This document shows positions 43,129-54,944 of a stretch of DNA of 64,000 nt, piece by piece. This DNA comes from Microbacteriaceae bacterium (GTDB taxonomy: Bacteria; Actinomycetota; Actinomycetes; Actinomycetales; Microbacteriaceae): assembly GCA_027490915.1 (NCBI GenBank), contig JAIXXG010000107.1, positions 1-64,000 on the forward strand, in the 5' to 3' direction. The position numbers and the translations under genes were made by a program. The first letter of the stretch is position 1, and each line of letters begins with the position of its first letter. Below the pieces are notes generated by a model, which saw nothing but the letters and a program-made list of their open reading frames with translations, made no database searches and was not told the origin of the DNA.

Positions 43129-43577
43129 CCCGCACCCGCCCGCTGACGCTCGTCATCGCCGCGCTCGTCGGCGTCGCGAGCTCCTTCGTGCTCGACACCG
43201 TGCTCGCGATGCGCGGGTTCGCCATCGTCGTGCCGCCGCTGTCGCTCGCCGCCGCCCTCGTGCTGATCGGCGCGGCGCTCATCGGCCTCGCCTGGCCGGT
43301 GCGCCGCGCGGCGAAGGGCGAGCGCCACATCGACCCCTTCTACGCCCTGCGCGTCGTCGTGCTCGCCAAGGCCAGCGCCGTCGCGGCGGCGCTGCTCGCC
43401 GGAGCCTCGGCGGGCATCCTGCTGTACCTGCTCACCCGCACGGTCGTGCCGTTAGGCTCGAGCCTGGCTGCGGGGGGCACCGTCGCGGCCGCCGTGCTGC
43501 TGCTGGTGGCCGCGCTCGTGGCCGAGCACTGGTGCGCCCTGCCCCCCGACGATCCGACCGAGGAGGCCGCCACATGA
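43125..43577 (+). CDS. DUF3180 family membrane protein
   Basis: Follows folK; DPFYALRVVVLAKASAVAAALLAG. Confidence 0.85.
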   Translation: MTRTRPLTLVIAALVGVASSFVLDTVLAMRGFAIVVPPLSLAAALVLIGAALIGLAWPVRRAAKGERHIDPFYALRVVVLAKASAVAAALLAGASAGILLYLLTRTVVPLGSSLAAGGTVAAAVLLLVAALVAEHWCALPPDDPTEEAAT

Positions 43578-44152
43578 CCACCACGCCCGACCCGACGCCC
43601 GCCGCCGAGCCCGACGCGAGCGGCACCGACGCGAGCACCACCGACGCGAGCAGCATCGACGCGAGCACCGAGCCCCCCAGCCTCGTGCGGCCCGAGACCG
43701 AGTGGCAGCGCGTGTCGCCGCGGTACATCCCGGTCGACATGATCGGCACCCTCATCTTCGGCGCCATCGCCACCGCGGCCGGATTCCTGCCCTACTGGTT
43801 CGGCTGGCAGGAGGGGTGGTTCATCGGCGCGGGCATCGCCGTCATCTTCCTCATCACGCTCGCGCTCACGCCGCGACGGGTTCGCGCCATCGGGTACCTG
43901 CTGCGGGAGGACGACCTGCTGTTCCGCCGCGGCATCATGTTCCAGCGCTTCGTCGCGGTGCCCTACGGGCGCATGCAGCTCGTCGACATCAGCCGCGGAC
44001 CGATCGCGCGGGCCTTCGGCCTCGCCGAGCTCAAGTTCGTGACCGCCGCGGCCCTGAGCGGCGTGCTCATCCCCGGCCTGCCGCTCGCCGAGGCCGAGCA
44101 GCTGCGCGACCACCTCGTCGCGGTCGCCGAGACACGCCGGGCGGGGCTGTGA
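43574..44152 (+). CDS. PH domain-containing membrane protein (YdbS-like)
   Basis: RAIGYLLREDDLLFRRGIMFQRFVAVPYGRMQLVDISRGPIARAFGLAELKFVTA. Confidence 0.88.
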   Translation: MTTTPDPTPAAEPDASGTDASTTDASSIDASTEPPSLVRPETEWQRVSPRYIPVDMIGTLIFGAIATAAGFLPYWFGWQEGWFIGAGIAVIFLITLALTPRRVRAIGYLLREDDLLFRRGIMFQRFVAVPYGRMQLVDISRGPIARAFGLAELKFVTAAALSGVLIPGLPLAEAEQLRDHLVAVAETRRAGL

Positions 44153-45747
44153 CCGAGCAGCCCGCCGCACCCGAGCAGCCCGCCGCACCCGCCGGGCCCG
44201 CGCGCACCGACTTCGCCGACGGCGAGTGGCACCGCCTGCACCCGGCCACGCCGCTCTTCCGCGGCGGCATCGCCTTCGTCGCGATCATCGGCGTGCTCAT
44301 CGTCAACCTGCGCGACCGCCTGCTGGCGATCTTCGTCGGGGCCGACGATGACGACTTCGTCAGCGGGGGTGACCTCGAGTCGGACGCGATCGACTACATC
44401 GTGCGCGAAGAGCTCATCATCGTCGCGCTGCTCGTCGGCATCGGGGTGCTCGCGCTGATCGTCGCGGGCTTCTGGCTGTCGTGGCGCGTGCACATGTTCC
44501 GCATCACCGATGAGGTCGTCGAGGTGCGGTCGGGCATCCTGTTCCGCACCAACCGCAAGGCGCGTCTCGACCGCATCCAGGGCATCAACATCGCCCGGCC
44601 GTTCGTGCCGCGCCTGTTCGGGGCCGCCAAGCTCGAGATCAGCGTGGCCGGCAACGATGCGAACGTGCCGCTCGCCTACCTGCGCGGGGCGGACGCCGAT
44701 GCCCTGCGCCGCGACATCCTGCTGCTCGCATCCGGGGCCCAGCGCGCCGGTCGCCCCGCCGACCCTGCCGCGCCCGCAGCCGCCGACGCCGCGGGCTCCG
44801 GCATCGGGGGGATGCTCGAGCAGCGTGCCGCCGAGCTGCTCGCCCCCGAGCTCGACGTCGAGGTCGCCCAGCCGCAGTCGGTCGTGCACATGAACCCCGG
44901 CCGGCTCATCGGCTCGACGCTGCTCAGCGAGACGACGATCATCCTCGTCGCGATGCTCGTGGCCCTGACCGTGTTCATCGCCATCACGGGCGAGCTCGGG
45001 CTGCTGCTCGCGATGTTCCCCGGGCTCATCGGCCTCGGTGGCTTCCTCGTCACGCGCATCACGCGCTCGCTGCGTTACTCGATCGCGGCGACGCCCGACG
45101 GCGTGCGCGTCGGCTTCGGGCTGCTCTCGACGACGAACGAGACGCTGCCACCCGGGCGCATCCACTCGGTCAAGATCAGCCAGCCGCTGCTGTGGCGGCC
45201 CGCGGGCTGGTGGCAGATCGCCGTCAACCGCGCGTCGCGCTCGTCGCAGAACGGCGCCGCGGGGCAGCAGCAGACGACGATCCTGCCGGTGGGCAACCTC
45301 GACGATGTGCGGGCCGTGCTGCGCCTGCTGCTGCCTGAGGTGGCGACCGACGAGGCGATGCCCGTGCTCGAGCAGGGCATCCTGGGCCGCGATGCCGACG
45401 GCGGCTACACCGTCTCGCCGCCGCGCGCCCGCGTGCTGCGCTGGTTCTCGCGTCGCCGCAACGGGTATCTCGTGGGCCCGACCGCGGTGCTGCTGCGGGC
45501 CGGCGCCATCTGGCGCTCGCTGACGATCGTGCCGCTCACGCGCACGCAGTCGGTCGCCGTGCGGCAGGGGCCGCTGCTGCGCGCGCTGCGGCTCGGCGAG
45601 GTGCACGTGCACACGGTCGCCGGCCCGATCGTGCCCTCGATCGGAGCCCTCGACCGCCGCGACGCGATGCGCTTGTTCGACGATGTCGCCCGCGCGTCGG
45701 TCAGCGCTGCGCAGGCCGACACGAGCCATCGCTGGCGGCAGGCGTGA
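44149..45747 (+). CDS. PH domain-containing membrane protein (YdbT-like)
   Basis: FRITDEVVEVRSGILFRTNRKARLDRIQGINIARPFVPRLFGAAKLEI repeated architecture. Confidence 0.88.
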   Translation: MTEQPAAPEQPAAPAGPARTDFADGEWHRLHPATPLFRGGIAFVAIIGVLIVNLRDRLLAIFVGADDDDFVSGGDLESDAIDYIVREELIIVALLVGIGVLALIVAGFWLSWRVHMFRITDEVVEVRSGILFRTNRKARLDRIQGINIARPFVPRLFGAAKLEISVAGNDANVPLAYLRGADADALRRDILLLASGAQRAGRPADPAAPAAADAAGSGIGGMLEQRAAELLAPELDVEVAQPQSVVHMNPGRLIGSTLLSETTIILVAMLVALTVFIAITGELGLLLAMFPGLIGLGGFLVTRITRSLRYSIAATPDGVRVGFGLLSTTNETLPPGRIHSVKISQPLLWRPAGWWQIAVNRASRSSQNGAAGQQQTTILPVGNLDDVRAVLRLLLPEVATDEAMPVLEQGILGRDADGGYTVSPPRARVLRWFSRRRNGYLVGPTAVLLRAGAIWRSLTIVPLTRTQSVAVRQGPLLRALRLGEVHVHTVAGPIVPSIGALDRRDAMRLFDDVARASVSAAQADTSHRWRQA

Positions 45748-46454
45748 GCGGCCGCGACGGGCGGCTCGGGGTCGGCGTCATCGGCGCGGGCCGCGTCGGG
45801 CCGGTGCTGGCAGCCGCCCTCGCCGGCGCCGGTCACGCGCTCGTCGGCATCTCGGCGGCCACCGACGACGAGCGCGACCGGGTCGCCGCCCTCCTGCCGG
45901 GGGCGCCGGTGCTCGACGTTCCCGCCATCGTCGAGCGCAGCGAGCTCGTCATCATCGCCGTGCCCGACGACCAGCTGCCCGATCTCGTCGCCGGGCTCGC
46001 GCGGCTCGGGGCCTGGCAGCCCGGCCAGCTCGTGCTGCACACGGCTGCGCGCTACGGCACCGCCGTGCTCGACCCCGCGCGGGCGGCGGGGGCGATTCCG
46101 TTGGCCGTGCATCCCGCCCTCGCCTTCACCGGCACGAGCGTCGACCTGGCCCGCCTGCGCGACGCGTGGTGTGCGGTCACCGCGCCGGCTCCGGTACTGC
46201 CGATCGCGCAGGCGCTCGTGGTCGAGATGGGGGCCGAGCCGGTCGTCATCGACGAGGGCGACCGCGCGGCGTACGCCGATGCGGTCGGTGCCGTCGCCGA
46301 GTTCTCGAGCGCGCTCATCGGCCAGTCGGTCGCCGCCCTGCGCGCGATCGGCGTCGACGAGCCGGGCCGGCTGCTCGGCGGCGTCGTGCGCTCGGCCGTC
46401 GAGAACGCGCTGCAGTCGGGTGCTGTCGAGAGCGTCGATAAGCTCGACCGGTGA
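45744..46454 (+). CDS. DUF2520 / Rossmann-like domain protein
   Basis: GVGVIGAGRVGPVLAAALAGAGHALVGIS; precedes panC. Confidence 0.85.
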   Translation: MSGRDGRLGVGVIGAGRVGPVLAAALAGAGHALVGISAATDDERDRVAALLPGAPVLDVPAIVERSELVIIAVPDDQLPDLVAGLARLGAWQPGQLVLHTAARYGTAVLDPARAAGAIPLAVHPALAFTGTSVDLARLRDAWCAVTAPAPVLPIAQALVVEMGAEPVVIDEGDRAAYADAVGAVAEFSSALIGQSVAALRAIGVDEPGRLLGGVVRSAVENALQSGAVESVDKLDR

Positions 46455-47377
46455 GCACCGCCGCCCCACCGCCCCATGCCGGTCTGTCATCGGCTGGTCT
46501 GCCATCGGCCGGTCTGCCATCGGCCGGCCTTCCTCCGGTCGAGACGACGATCGCCGGGCTCCGCTCGCGACTCGACGCCGCGCGCGCCGAGGGGCGCACC
46601 ATCGCCCTCGTTCCGACCATGGGGGCGCTGCACGACGGGCACCTCGCCCTCGTCGACCACGCGGCGGAGGCGGCCGACCTCGTCATCGTCTCGGTGTTCG
46701 TCAACCCGCTGCAGTTCGGGCCGGCGGAGGACTTCGACCGCTACCCGCGCGACCTCGAGGCCGACCGCGCGGCCCTCGCCGGGCTCGGCGTCGATGCGGT
46801 GTTCGCACCCGCCGTCGATGAGATGTACCCGACCGGGCCCGTGCAGACGCGCGTCACGGCCGGGCCGGTCGGCACGATGTTCGAGGGCCGGTCGCGCCCC
46901 GGTCACTTCGACGGCATGCTGACCGTCGTGGCGAAGCTGCTGGGCATCGCCCAGCCGCACGTCGTCGTCTTCGGCGAGAAGGATGCCCAGCAGGTCTTCC
47001 TCGTGCAGCGCATGGTGCGCGACCTCGACATCCGCACCCGCGTCGACGTGGTCGAGACGGTGCGCGCCGACGACGGCCTCGCGCTGTCGAGCCGCAACAC
47101 CTTCCTCGACCCGCGGCAGCGCCGCGCCGCCCGCGCGATCCCCGACGCGCTCGAGGCCGCCCAGTCGGCCGCCGACCGCGGTATCGACGCGGTGCTCGCC
47201 GCCGCGCAGGGCGTGCTCATGGGCGCCGAGGGTGTCGAGCTCGACTACGTCGCCGTCGTGCGCCCCGACACCTTCCAGCCGGTCGATGACGACCACCGCG
47301 GCCCCGCCCGCGCCCTCATCGCCGCGCGGGTCGGGCCGACGCGGCTCATCGACACCGCGCTGCTGCACCTCGGCTGA
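46451..47377 (+). CDS. panC: Pantoate-beta-alanine ligase
   Basis: ALVPTMGALHDGHLALVDHA, SVFVNPLQFGPAEDFDRYPR, GEKDAQQVFLV. Confidence 0.95.
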   Translation: MSTAAPPPHAGLSSAGLPSAGLPSAGLPPVETTIAGLRSRLDAARAEGRTIALVPTMGALHDGHLALVDHAAEAADLVIVSVFVNPLQFGPAEDFDRYPRDLEADRAALAGLGVDAVFAPAVDEMYPTGPVQTRVTAGPVGTMFEGRSRPGHFDGMLTVVAKLLGIAQPHVVVFGEKDAQQVFLVQRMVRDLDIRTRVDVVETVRADDGLALSSRNTFLDPRQRRAARAIPDALEAAQSAADRGIDAVLAAAQGVLMGAEGVELDYVAVVRPDTFQPVDDDHRGPARALIAARVGPTRLIDTALLHLG

Positions 47378-47432
47378 CGCGCCTCGGCCCTCGGGCTCGC
47401 CGGTAGGCTGAAACGCTGAACCGAGGAGCCTC

Positions 47433-48947
<1,515 letters not shown>

Positions 48948-48976
48948 CGCGTCCGCTGGTGAAGTAGGGTCGCGTC

Positions 48977-49132
48977 ATGGTCTTCAATCGGGATGACGAG
49001 CTCAAGCTGCCCGGCGACGAGAACAAGAAGCCGGCCATCAGCATGAACCGCATCGCGCTGTGGCTCGTCGTCGGCGGCATCGGCGCCTACCTGCTCATCT
49101 CGGGCCTCATCGGCATCGTCGCCAAGGGCTGA
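48977..49132 (+). CDS. Small single-TM hypothetical protein (51 aa)
   Basis: MVFNRDDELKLPGDENKKPAISMNRIALWLVVGGIGAYLLISGLIGIVAKG; TAGGGT 6 nt before ATG. Confidence 0.65.
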   Translation: MVFNRDDELKLPGDENKKPAISMNRIALWLVVGGIGAYLLISGLIGIVAKG

Positions 49133-49266
49133 GCTTCTCTCGTCACCCCCGTACGGGGGACTGCCGCCGTCGCAGTGGCGCGCCTACCCTGGGCACACCC
49201 GTACCCCCATTCGCGCGGATGCCCACCCAGCCTCCCCGCGTCGCCCGACCCGAACGGCGACCCCCC

Positions 49267-49863
49267 ATGATGTCTCATCGACTGCGCGCAGCCGTCGCGG
49301 GAGTGCCCATCGTGCTCCTGTCGACGCTCCTGCTCGCGAGCCCGGCGCTCGCCGCCGACGCACTGCGCATCACGTCGCCGGTTGCCGGGTCGAGCGTGTC
49401 GGGCCCGCTCACGGTCGAGGGCGAGGTCGCGGCGAGCCGCCCGCTCGACGTCGACCTCAGTCTCGCGCCGCAGGTGCTCGGCGATTGCGGTGCCCCGGCC
49501 GTCACGAGCCGCGCGGCCGATGTCGACGGCGCCTTCAGCGCGAGCATCCCGACCGCGGGTCTCGCCGACGGCACCTACTGCCTGATCGCCGTCGCCGACG
49601 ACGGGCGGCTCTCGACCGTGCTCGCCGACATCACGGTCAACAACGAGATCACGCCCGGCGAGGAGGTCGACGGCTTCCAGCTGTCGACCGAGGCGCTCGG
49701 CGGCGCGGGCGGCGGAACGGGCGCCTCGGCGGCTCCGCTCGTCGCGTCTCCGCTGCTCGGCGACCTGCCGATCGTCGGCTCGGCGGTTCTCGCCCTCACC
49801 ATGGCACTCGCCGGCGTCGTGCTCGGCACCGGCCTGTGGGCCCGGCGCCGCTCGGCGGCCTGA
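49267..49863 (+). CDS. Secreted/membrane-anchored hypothetical protein
   Basis: Signal peptide ending ASPALAA, Ig-like ITSPVAGSSVSGPLTVEGEV, C-terminal TM + RRR. Confidence 0.75.
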   Translation: MMSHRLRAAVAGVPIVLLSTLLLASPALAADALRITSPVAGSSVSGPLTVEGEVAASRPLDVDLSLAPQVLGDCGAPAVTSRAADVDGAFSASIPTAGLADGTYCLIAVADDGRLSTVLADITVNNEITPGEEVDGFQLSTEALGGAGGGTGASAAPLVASPLLGDLPIVGSAVLALTMALAGVVLGTGLWARRRSAA

Positions 49864-49901
49864 CCCGCCACACCCACAGCCGCGCGCCGTACCATAGGGG
49901 C

Positions 49902-50102
49902 ATGCCGGACGACTTCTGGGGCAACGCGATCTTCTCGGTGACGCCCACCATCGTCATCGGCCTGATCTTCTGGTTCGCGATGCGCGCGATCATCCGCGCC
50001 GATCGGGCCGAGCGCGAGACGCACGCGCAGGTCGAGGCTGAGGAGCGCGCCCGCATCGCGCGCCAGCACGCCGAGAAGGCCGGCGCCGACCCGCACGAGT
50101 AG
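49902..50102 (+). CDS. Small single-TM hypothetical protein (66 aa)
   Basis: MPDDFWGNAIFSVTPTIVIGLIFWFAMRAIIRADRAERET; TACCAT 6 nt before ATG. Confidence 0.7.
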   Translation: MPDDFWGNAIFSVTPTIVIGLIFWFAMRAIIRADRAERETHAQVEAEERARIARQHAEKAGADPHE

Positions 50103-50160
50103 CGCGCTCCCGTCGCGCGGATCGCGCACGCCGCTTCGTCGCGCGGGGCCGGTGCGCTGG

Positions 50161-51135
50161 TCAGTCGCGCGGACGCAACCGCACGTCGGGCATGACCGGC
50201 GCGGGCAGCGCGCGGCCGTTCCAGCCCTCGACGATGCCGAATCGCCCGGTCGCCGTGCCGTGCTCGACGACCTCGGCCTGCCACTGCTCGCGGAACGCGA
50301 CGATCTCGTCGTGGTCGCGGCCGATGAAGTTCCACCACATCACGATCGGCTCGCCGAGGGGCTCGCCGCCCAGCAGCAGCGCGCGCACGGGATGCTCGCC
50401 CGCCGCGATCCGCAGCTGCGAGCGACCCGGCGGCGCGTAGCCGAGGTGGGCGACGGGAAGCTCGGTGCCCTCGAGGTGCGCGGGCCCCGCATCCACCAGC
50501 AGTCCGTGCTCGAAGGCGGGATCGACGGGCAGGTCGATCGCGGCGCCGGCCGGCAGGTCGAGCTGCGCGCCGAGCAGGGCCGTGAAAGTGCGCACGGGGC
50601 TCGACGCCGACCCGGCAAGAGCCCCCACGAAGACGCGCAGCGTCGCCGGGCCGAGCGCGATCGGCGCGGGCGCGGCGTGCTCGAAGAACGGCGCGGTGTG
50701 GCGGTCGCGGTCGGGCAGCGCCACCCACAGCTGGGCGCCGTGCAGCCGGCGGGTCAGCGGCGTCGACACCTCCGAGTGCTGAATGCCGCGGCCCGCCGTC
50801 ATGAGGTTGACCTCGCCGGGGCGCACCAGTTGGTGCGCGCCCGTCGAATCACGGTGCTCGACCTCGCCCTCGAACAGCCACGTCACCGTCTGCAGGCCGG
50901 TATGCGGATGCGGCGGCACCGTCATGCCGCCCGTCTCGGCGACGTCGTCGGGCCCGTAGTGATCGACGAAGCACCAGGCGCCGATCAGGCTGCGCGCTCG
51001 CTGCGGCAGGGTGCGACGCACGGTCATCGCGCGCGGCCCGCCGAGCGGCACCTCCCGCGGTTCAAGCACCTGGATGCCCGCATCCGGCTGCCCGTCGCAG
51101 ACGAGCTCGGCGGGCTCGGCCTCGAGGTTGCTCAT
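50161..51135 (-). CDS. Pirin family protein
   Basis: MTVPPHPHTGLQTVTWLFEGEVEHRDSTG, VNLMTAGRGIQHSEVS. Confidence 0.93.
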   Translation of the reverse strand: MSNLEAEPAELVCDGQPDAGIQVLEPREVPLGGPRAMTVRRTLPQRARSLIGAWCFVDHYGPDDVAETGGMTVPPHPHTGLQTVTWLFEGEVEHRDSTGAHQLVRPGEVNLMTAGRGIQHSEVSTPLTRRLHGAQLWVALPDRDRHTAPFFEHAAPAPIALGPATLRVFVGALAGSASSPVRTFTALLGAQLDLPAGAAIDLPVDPAFEHGLLVDAGPAHLEGTELPVAHLGYAPPGRSQLRIAAGEHPVRALLLGGEPLGEPIVMWWNFIGRDHDEIVAFREQWQAEVVEHGTATGRFGIVEGWNGRALPAPVMPDVRLRPRD

Positions 51136-51273
51136 GCCGCCACCCTACGTCGCGGCCCCGCCACAAACCCTCACGCCTACGGCGAACACGGGCAGTTCTG
51201 CGGGGGTGCCCTGGTTACCCTCGATACAGCGGCTCCGCATCCTGTCGACGGCGTCGCGTGAGGAGAGTGCGAG

Positions 51274-53784
51274 ATGTTCGAACGGTTCACCGACCGGGCC
51301 CGTCGTGTGGTGGTGCTGGCGCAAGAAGAAGCCAAGATGCTCAACCACAACTACATCGGGACCGAGCACATCCTCCTGGGCCTCATCCACGAGGGCGAGG
51401 GCGTCGCCGCGAAGGCGCTCGAGTCGCTCAACATCTCGCTCGACGCCGTGCGCGAGCAGGTGCAGGACATCATCGGCCAGGGGCAGCAGCAGCCGACCGG
51501 GCACATCCCGTTCACGCCGCGCGCCAAGAAGGTGCTCGAGCTGTCGCTGCGCGAGGCCCTGCAGCTCGGCCACAACTACATCGGCACCGAGCACATCCTG
51601 CTCGGCCTCATCCGCGAGGGCGAGGGCGTCGCCGCCCAGGTGCTCGTCAAGCTCGGCGCCGACCTCAACCGGGTGCGCCAGCAGGTCATCCAGCTGCTCT
51701 CGGGCTACCAGGGCAAAGAGGCAGTGGCCGTCGGCGGGAACGACGCGACCCCCGACAAGGGAAGCCAGATCCTCGACCAGTTCGGTCGCAACCTCACGCA
51801 GGCGGCCCGCGACGGCAAGCTCGACCCGGTCATCGGCCGCGAGAAGGAGATGGAGCGGGTCATGCAGATCCTCTCCCGTCGCTCCAAGAACAACCCGGTT
51901 CTCATCGGTGAGCCGGGCGTCGGCAAGACCGCCGTCGTCGAGGGGCTCGCGCAGGCGATCGTCAAGGGCGAGGTGCCCGAGACGCTCAAGGACAAGCAGC
52001 TGTACTCGCTCGACCTCGGCTCGCTCATCGCCGGAAGCCGTTACCGCGGTGACTTCGAGGAGCGCCTGAAGAAGGTGACGAAGGAGATCCGCACGCGCGG
52101 CGACATCATCGTCTTCATCGACGAGATCCACACGCTCGTGGGTGCGGGTGCTGCGGAGGGCGCGATCGATGCGGCGAGCATCCTGAAGCCCCTGCTGGCG
52201 CGCGGCGAGCTGCAGACCATCGGGGCGACGACCCTCGACGAGTACCGCAAGCACTTCGAGAAGGATGCCGCTCTCGAGCGCCGCTTCCAGCCGGTGATGG
52301 TCAACGAGCCGGCGCTGCCGCACGCGATCAACATCCTCAAGGGGCTGCGCGACAAGTACGAGGCCTTCCACAAGGTGTCGATCACCGACGGCGCGATCGT
52401 CGCCGCGGTCAACCTCGCCGATCGCTACGTGCAAGACCGCTTCCTGCCCGATAAGGCCATCGACCTCATCGACGAGGCCGGCGCTCGCCTGCGCCTGTCG
52501 ATCCTGTCGTCGCCGCCCGAGCTGCGCGAGTTCGACGAGAAGATCGCGGCCGTGCGCGCCGACAAGGAGCTGGCGATCGAGAACCAGGACTTCGAGAAGG
52601 CCGCCGCGCTGCGCGACGACGAGAAGAAGCTGCTCGGTGAGCGGCTGCGTCTCGAGAAGCAGTGGCGCGCGGGCGAGGTCGCCGCGAGCGGCGTCGTCGA
52701 CGAGGGCGTCATCGCCGAGGTGCTGGCGCAGGCCACGGGCATCCCCGTCTTCAAGTTGACAGAGGAGGAGTCGAGCCGCCTCATCTTCATGGAGAAGGCC
52801 CTGCACCAGCGGGTCATCGGCCAGGAGGAGGCGATCTCGGTGCTCGCCAAGACGATCCGCCGCACGCGCGCGGGTCTGAAAGACCCGAAGCGCCCCTCGG
52901 GCTCGTTCATCTTCGCCGGCCCCACGGGTGTCGGAAAGACCGAGCTCGCCAAGGCGCTCGCCGAGTTCCTGTTCGACGACGAGGGTGCGCTCATCGCGCT
53001 CGACATGTCGGAGTACGGCGAGAAGCACACCGTCTCGCGCCTGTTCGGTGCCCCTCCCGGCTTCGTCGGCTTCGAGGAGGGCGGCCAGCTGACCGAGAAG
53101 GTGCGGCGCAAGCCGTTCTCGGTGGTGCTCTTCGACGAGATCGAGAAGGCGCACCCCGACATCTTCAACTCGCTGCTGCAGGTGCTCGAAGAGGGTCGCC
53201 TGACCGACGGTCAGGGTCGCGTCGTCGACTTCAAGAACACGGTCATCATCATGACGACCAACCTCGGCACGAAGGACATCACGGGCGGCCCGGTCGGCTT
53301 CACGATCGAGGGCAACCAGGCGGCGACCTACCAGGCGATGCGCGCAAAGGTCGTGGAGGAGCTGAAGAAGCACTTCAAGCCCGAGTTCCTCAACCGTGTC
53401 GACGAGACGATCGTGTTCCCGCAGCTGACGCAGGACGAGCTGCTGCAGATCGTCGACCTGTTCGTGAAGCGCCTGCGCGAGCGCCTGCTCGACCGCGACA
53501 TGACGATCGAGGTCTCGCAGGCCGCGAAGGAGCAGCTCATCAAGGTGGGCTGGGACCCGACGCTCGGTGCCCGACCCCTGCGCCGCGCGGTGCAGCACGA
53601 GATCGAAGACGCGCTCAGCGAGCGCATCCTGCACGGCGACCTCGACGCGGGCGACCACATCGCGGTCGACTTCGTCGACGGGGCGTTCACCTTCGCGACC
53701 ACGAAGCGCGAGCTCGCGGCCGTCGAGGCCGGGGCCTCGGCCGCGTCGGCCGCTGACGCCGGCGAGCTGCCGCCGCTCGACTAG
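51274..53784 (+). CDS. clpC: ATP-dependent Clp protease ATP-binding subunit ClpC
   Basis: [38 protein letters not shown], two Walker A motifs, UVR-like middle. Confidence 0.97.
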   Translation: MFERFTDRARRVVVLAQEEAKMLNHNYIGTEHILLGLIHEGEGVAAKALESLNISLDAVREQVQDIIGQGQQQPTGHIPFTPRAKKVLELSLREALQLGHNYIGTEHILLGLIREGEGVAAQVLVKLGADLNRVRQQVIQLLSGYQGKEAVAVGGNDATPDKGSQILDQFGRNLTQAARDGKLDPVIGREKEMERVMQILSRRSKNNPVLIGEPGVGKTAVVEGLAQAIVKGEVPETLKDKQLYSLDLGSLIAGSRYRGDFEERLKKVTKEIRTRGDIIVFIDEIHTLVGAGAAEGAIDAASILKPLLARGELQTIGATTLDEYRKHFEKDAALERRFQPVMVNEPALPHAINILKGLRDKYEAFHKVSITDGAIVAAVNLADRYVQDRFLPDKAIDLIDEAGARLRLSILSSPPELREFDEKIAAVRADKELAIENQDFEKAAALRDDEKKLLGERLRLEKQWRAGEVAASGVVDEGVIAEVLAQATGIPVFKLTEEESSRLIFMEKALHQRVIGQEEAISVLAKTIRRTRAGLKDPKRPSGSFIFAGPTGVGKTELAKALAEFLFDDEGALIALDMSEYGEKHTVSRLFGAPPGFVGFEEGGQLTEKVRRKPFSVVLFDEIEKAHPDIFNSLLQVLEEGRLTDGQGRVVDFKNTVIIMTTNLGTKDITGGPVGFTIEGNQAATYQAMRAKVVEELKKHFKPEFLNRVDETIVFPQLTQDELLQIVDLFVKRLRERLLDRDMTIEVSQAAKEQLIKVGWDPTLGARPLRRAVQHEIEDALSERILHGDLDAGDHIAVDFVDGAFTFATTKRELAAVEAGASAASAADAGELPPLD

Positions 53785-53856
53785 GCAGGTACGCAGGCAC
53801 GCGGCGGGCATCCTTCACCGGATGCCCGCCGCGTCGTCGTTGCGCCCGGTCGCGCG

Positions 53857-53945
53857 TGTCACACATCACGGACTTCCAGGCTGTAGAGGGCGTTGCTTGC
53901 GCATGAAGCGCGGGATGCGGGGCCGGAGTTCCGTGATTCGTGACA
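53857..53945. repeat. Imperfect inverted repeat, 21-nt arms with 17/21 complementarity
   Basis: TGTCACACATCACGGACTTCC / GGAGTTCCGTGATTCGTGACA. Confidence 0.8.
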
Positions 53946-53996
53946 GGCAGCGCGACTCTAGGCTGGCGACGTGATGAACGACCGCGGCGGCGCCTC

Positions 53997-54881
53997 GTGA
54001 ACCCTGTCATCGTGCAGTACCGACCGCCGGAGGGCTTGAGCGTCGTCGAAGCGGCCGAGCTCCTTCAGCAGAACAGCCGCGCTGTCGTCGCGCAGCTCAT
54101 CGACTTCGCGGCACGAAAGGTGGTCGTCGTCGTGCCCGGGCCCAAGCGCCGGAGCTTCCGCATCGTGCGCACCGATCGGCCCGTCGAGAACGTCGCCGAG
54201 TCACTGATCCTCCGTGCCGTCTTCGGCGAAGCCGACCGCCCGGGCGCCTCCGTCACACTGACCCGTCACCGCAATGCGGGCCTGAGCGCTCGACTCGCCG
54301 ACGCGCATCGAGAGATCGTGGCGGCGATGTTGCAGCGAGGGCTCGTCGTTCGACGCCCGTGGGCCCTTCGGCTCGTGCAGTTCTGGGATCCCCGTCCGGT
54401 TGCGCCGACGCCGCAGGCGGAGCCGCTCCGCGTGCACCTGGAGGGCCTGCGCCGCTACATCACTCTCGCCGAGGCCGACCGCATGCGCCTGCTGCTGGGC
54501 CCCGACTCGGCGATCGAGCGGCCGACGGTGGACGGGGAATCGGTGCTGGTCATCCACGAACGTCTGCTGGGCTACGCCGTGCTCTTCGGGCTTCAGAAGG
54601 AGTGGGTGGCCCGCATCGTCGCCGACTACCGGCGCGAGCTCGATGAAGGTGCCCCCGCCGGTCTCGATACATCGGTGTGGGTCGACGCGGCCGTGTGGGA
54701 GGCGGTGTCGATCAGTGCCGATATCGCGACGGCGGCGCTCGACCTTTCAGCGTTCGAGCTGGGCGACTCGGGGGTCGAGGCCACGGGCGCCGCCCTCGAG
54801 GCCACGGCGTCCGCGCTCGAGACCGCTGTCGGCTCGGTCGACGTCCTCGACGGCCTCGGGTCGTTCCTCGGCGGCATCTGA
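53997..54881 (+). CDS. DUF2207-like C-terminal domain as a stand-alone protein
   Basis: VIVQYRPPEGLSVVEAAELLQQNSRAVVAQLIDFAARKVVVV; GTG start preceded by short ORF. Confidence 0.65.
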   Translation: MNPVIVQYRPPEGLSVVEAAELLQQNSRAVVAQLIDFAARKVVVVVPGPKRRSFRIVRTDRPVENVAESLILRAVFGEADRPGASVTLTRHRNAGLSARLADAHREIVAAMLQRGLVVRRPWALRLVQFWDPRPVAPTPQAEPLRVHLEGLRRYITLAEADRMRLLLGPDSAIERPTVDGESVLVIHERLLGYAVLFGLQKEWVARIVADYRRELDEGAPAGLDTSVWVDAAVWEAVSISADIATAALDLSAFELGDSGVEATGAALEATASALETAVGSVDVLDGLGSFLGGI

Positions 54882-54944
54882 GCGCGGGATGCGGAGCCGG
54901 GGTGCGGTGATTCGTGCCAGCCAGCGCGGCTCTAGGCTGGCGGG

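Noticed and set aside
49146-49159. CCCCCGTACGGGGG as a rho-independent terminator of the 51-aa gene
   Set aside because: No T tract and position relative to the downstream -10-like box fits an operator better; kept as part of the palindrome finding
51145-53811. 888-aa minus-strand ORF
   Set aside because: Complete antisense shadow of clpC with no recognisable motif
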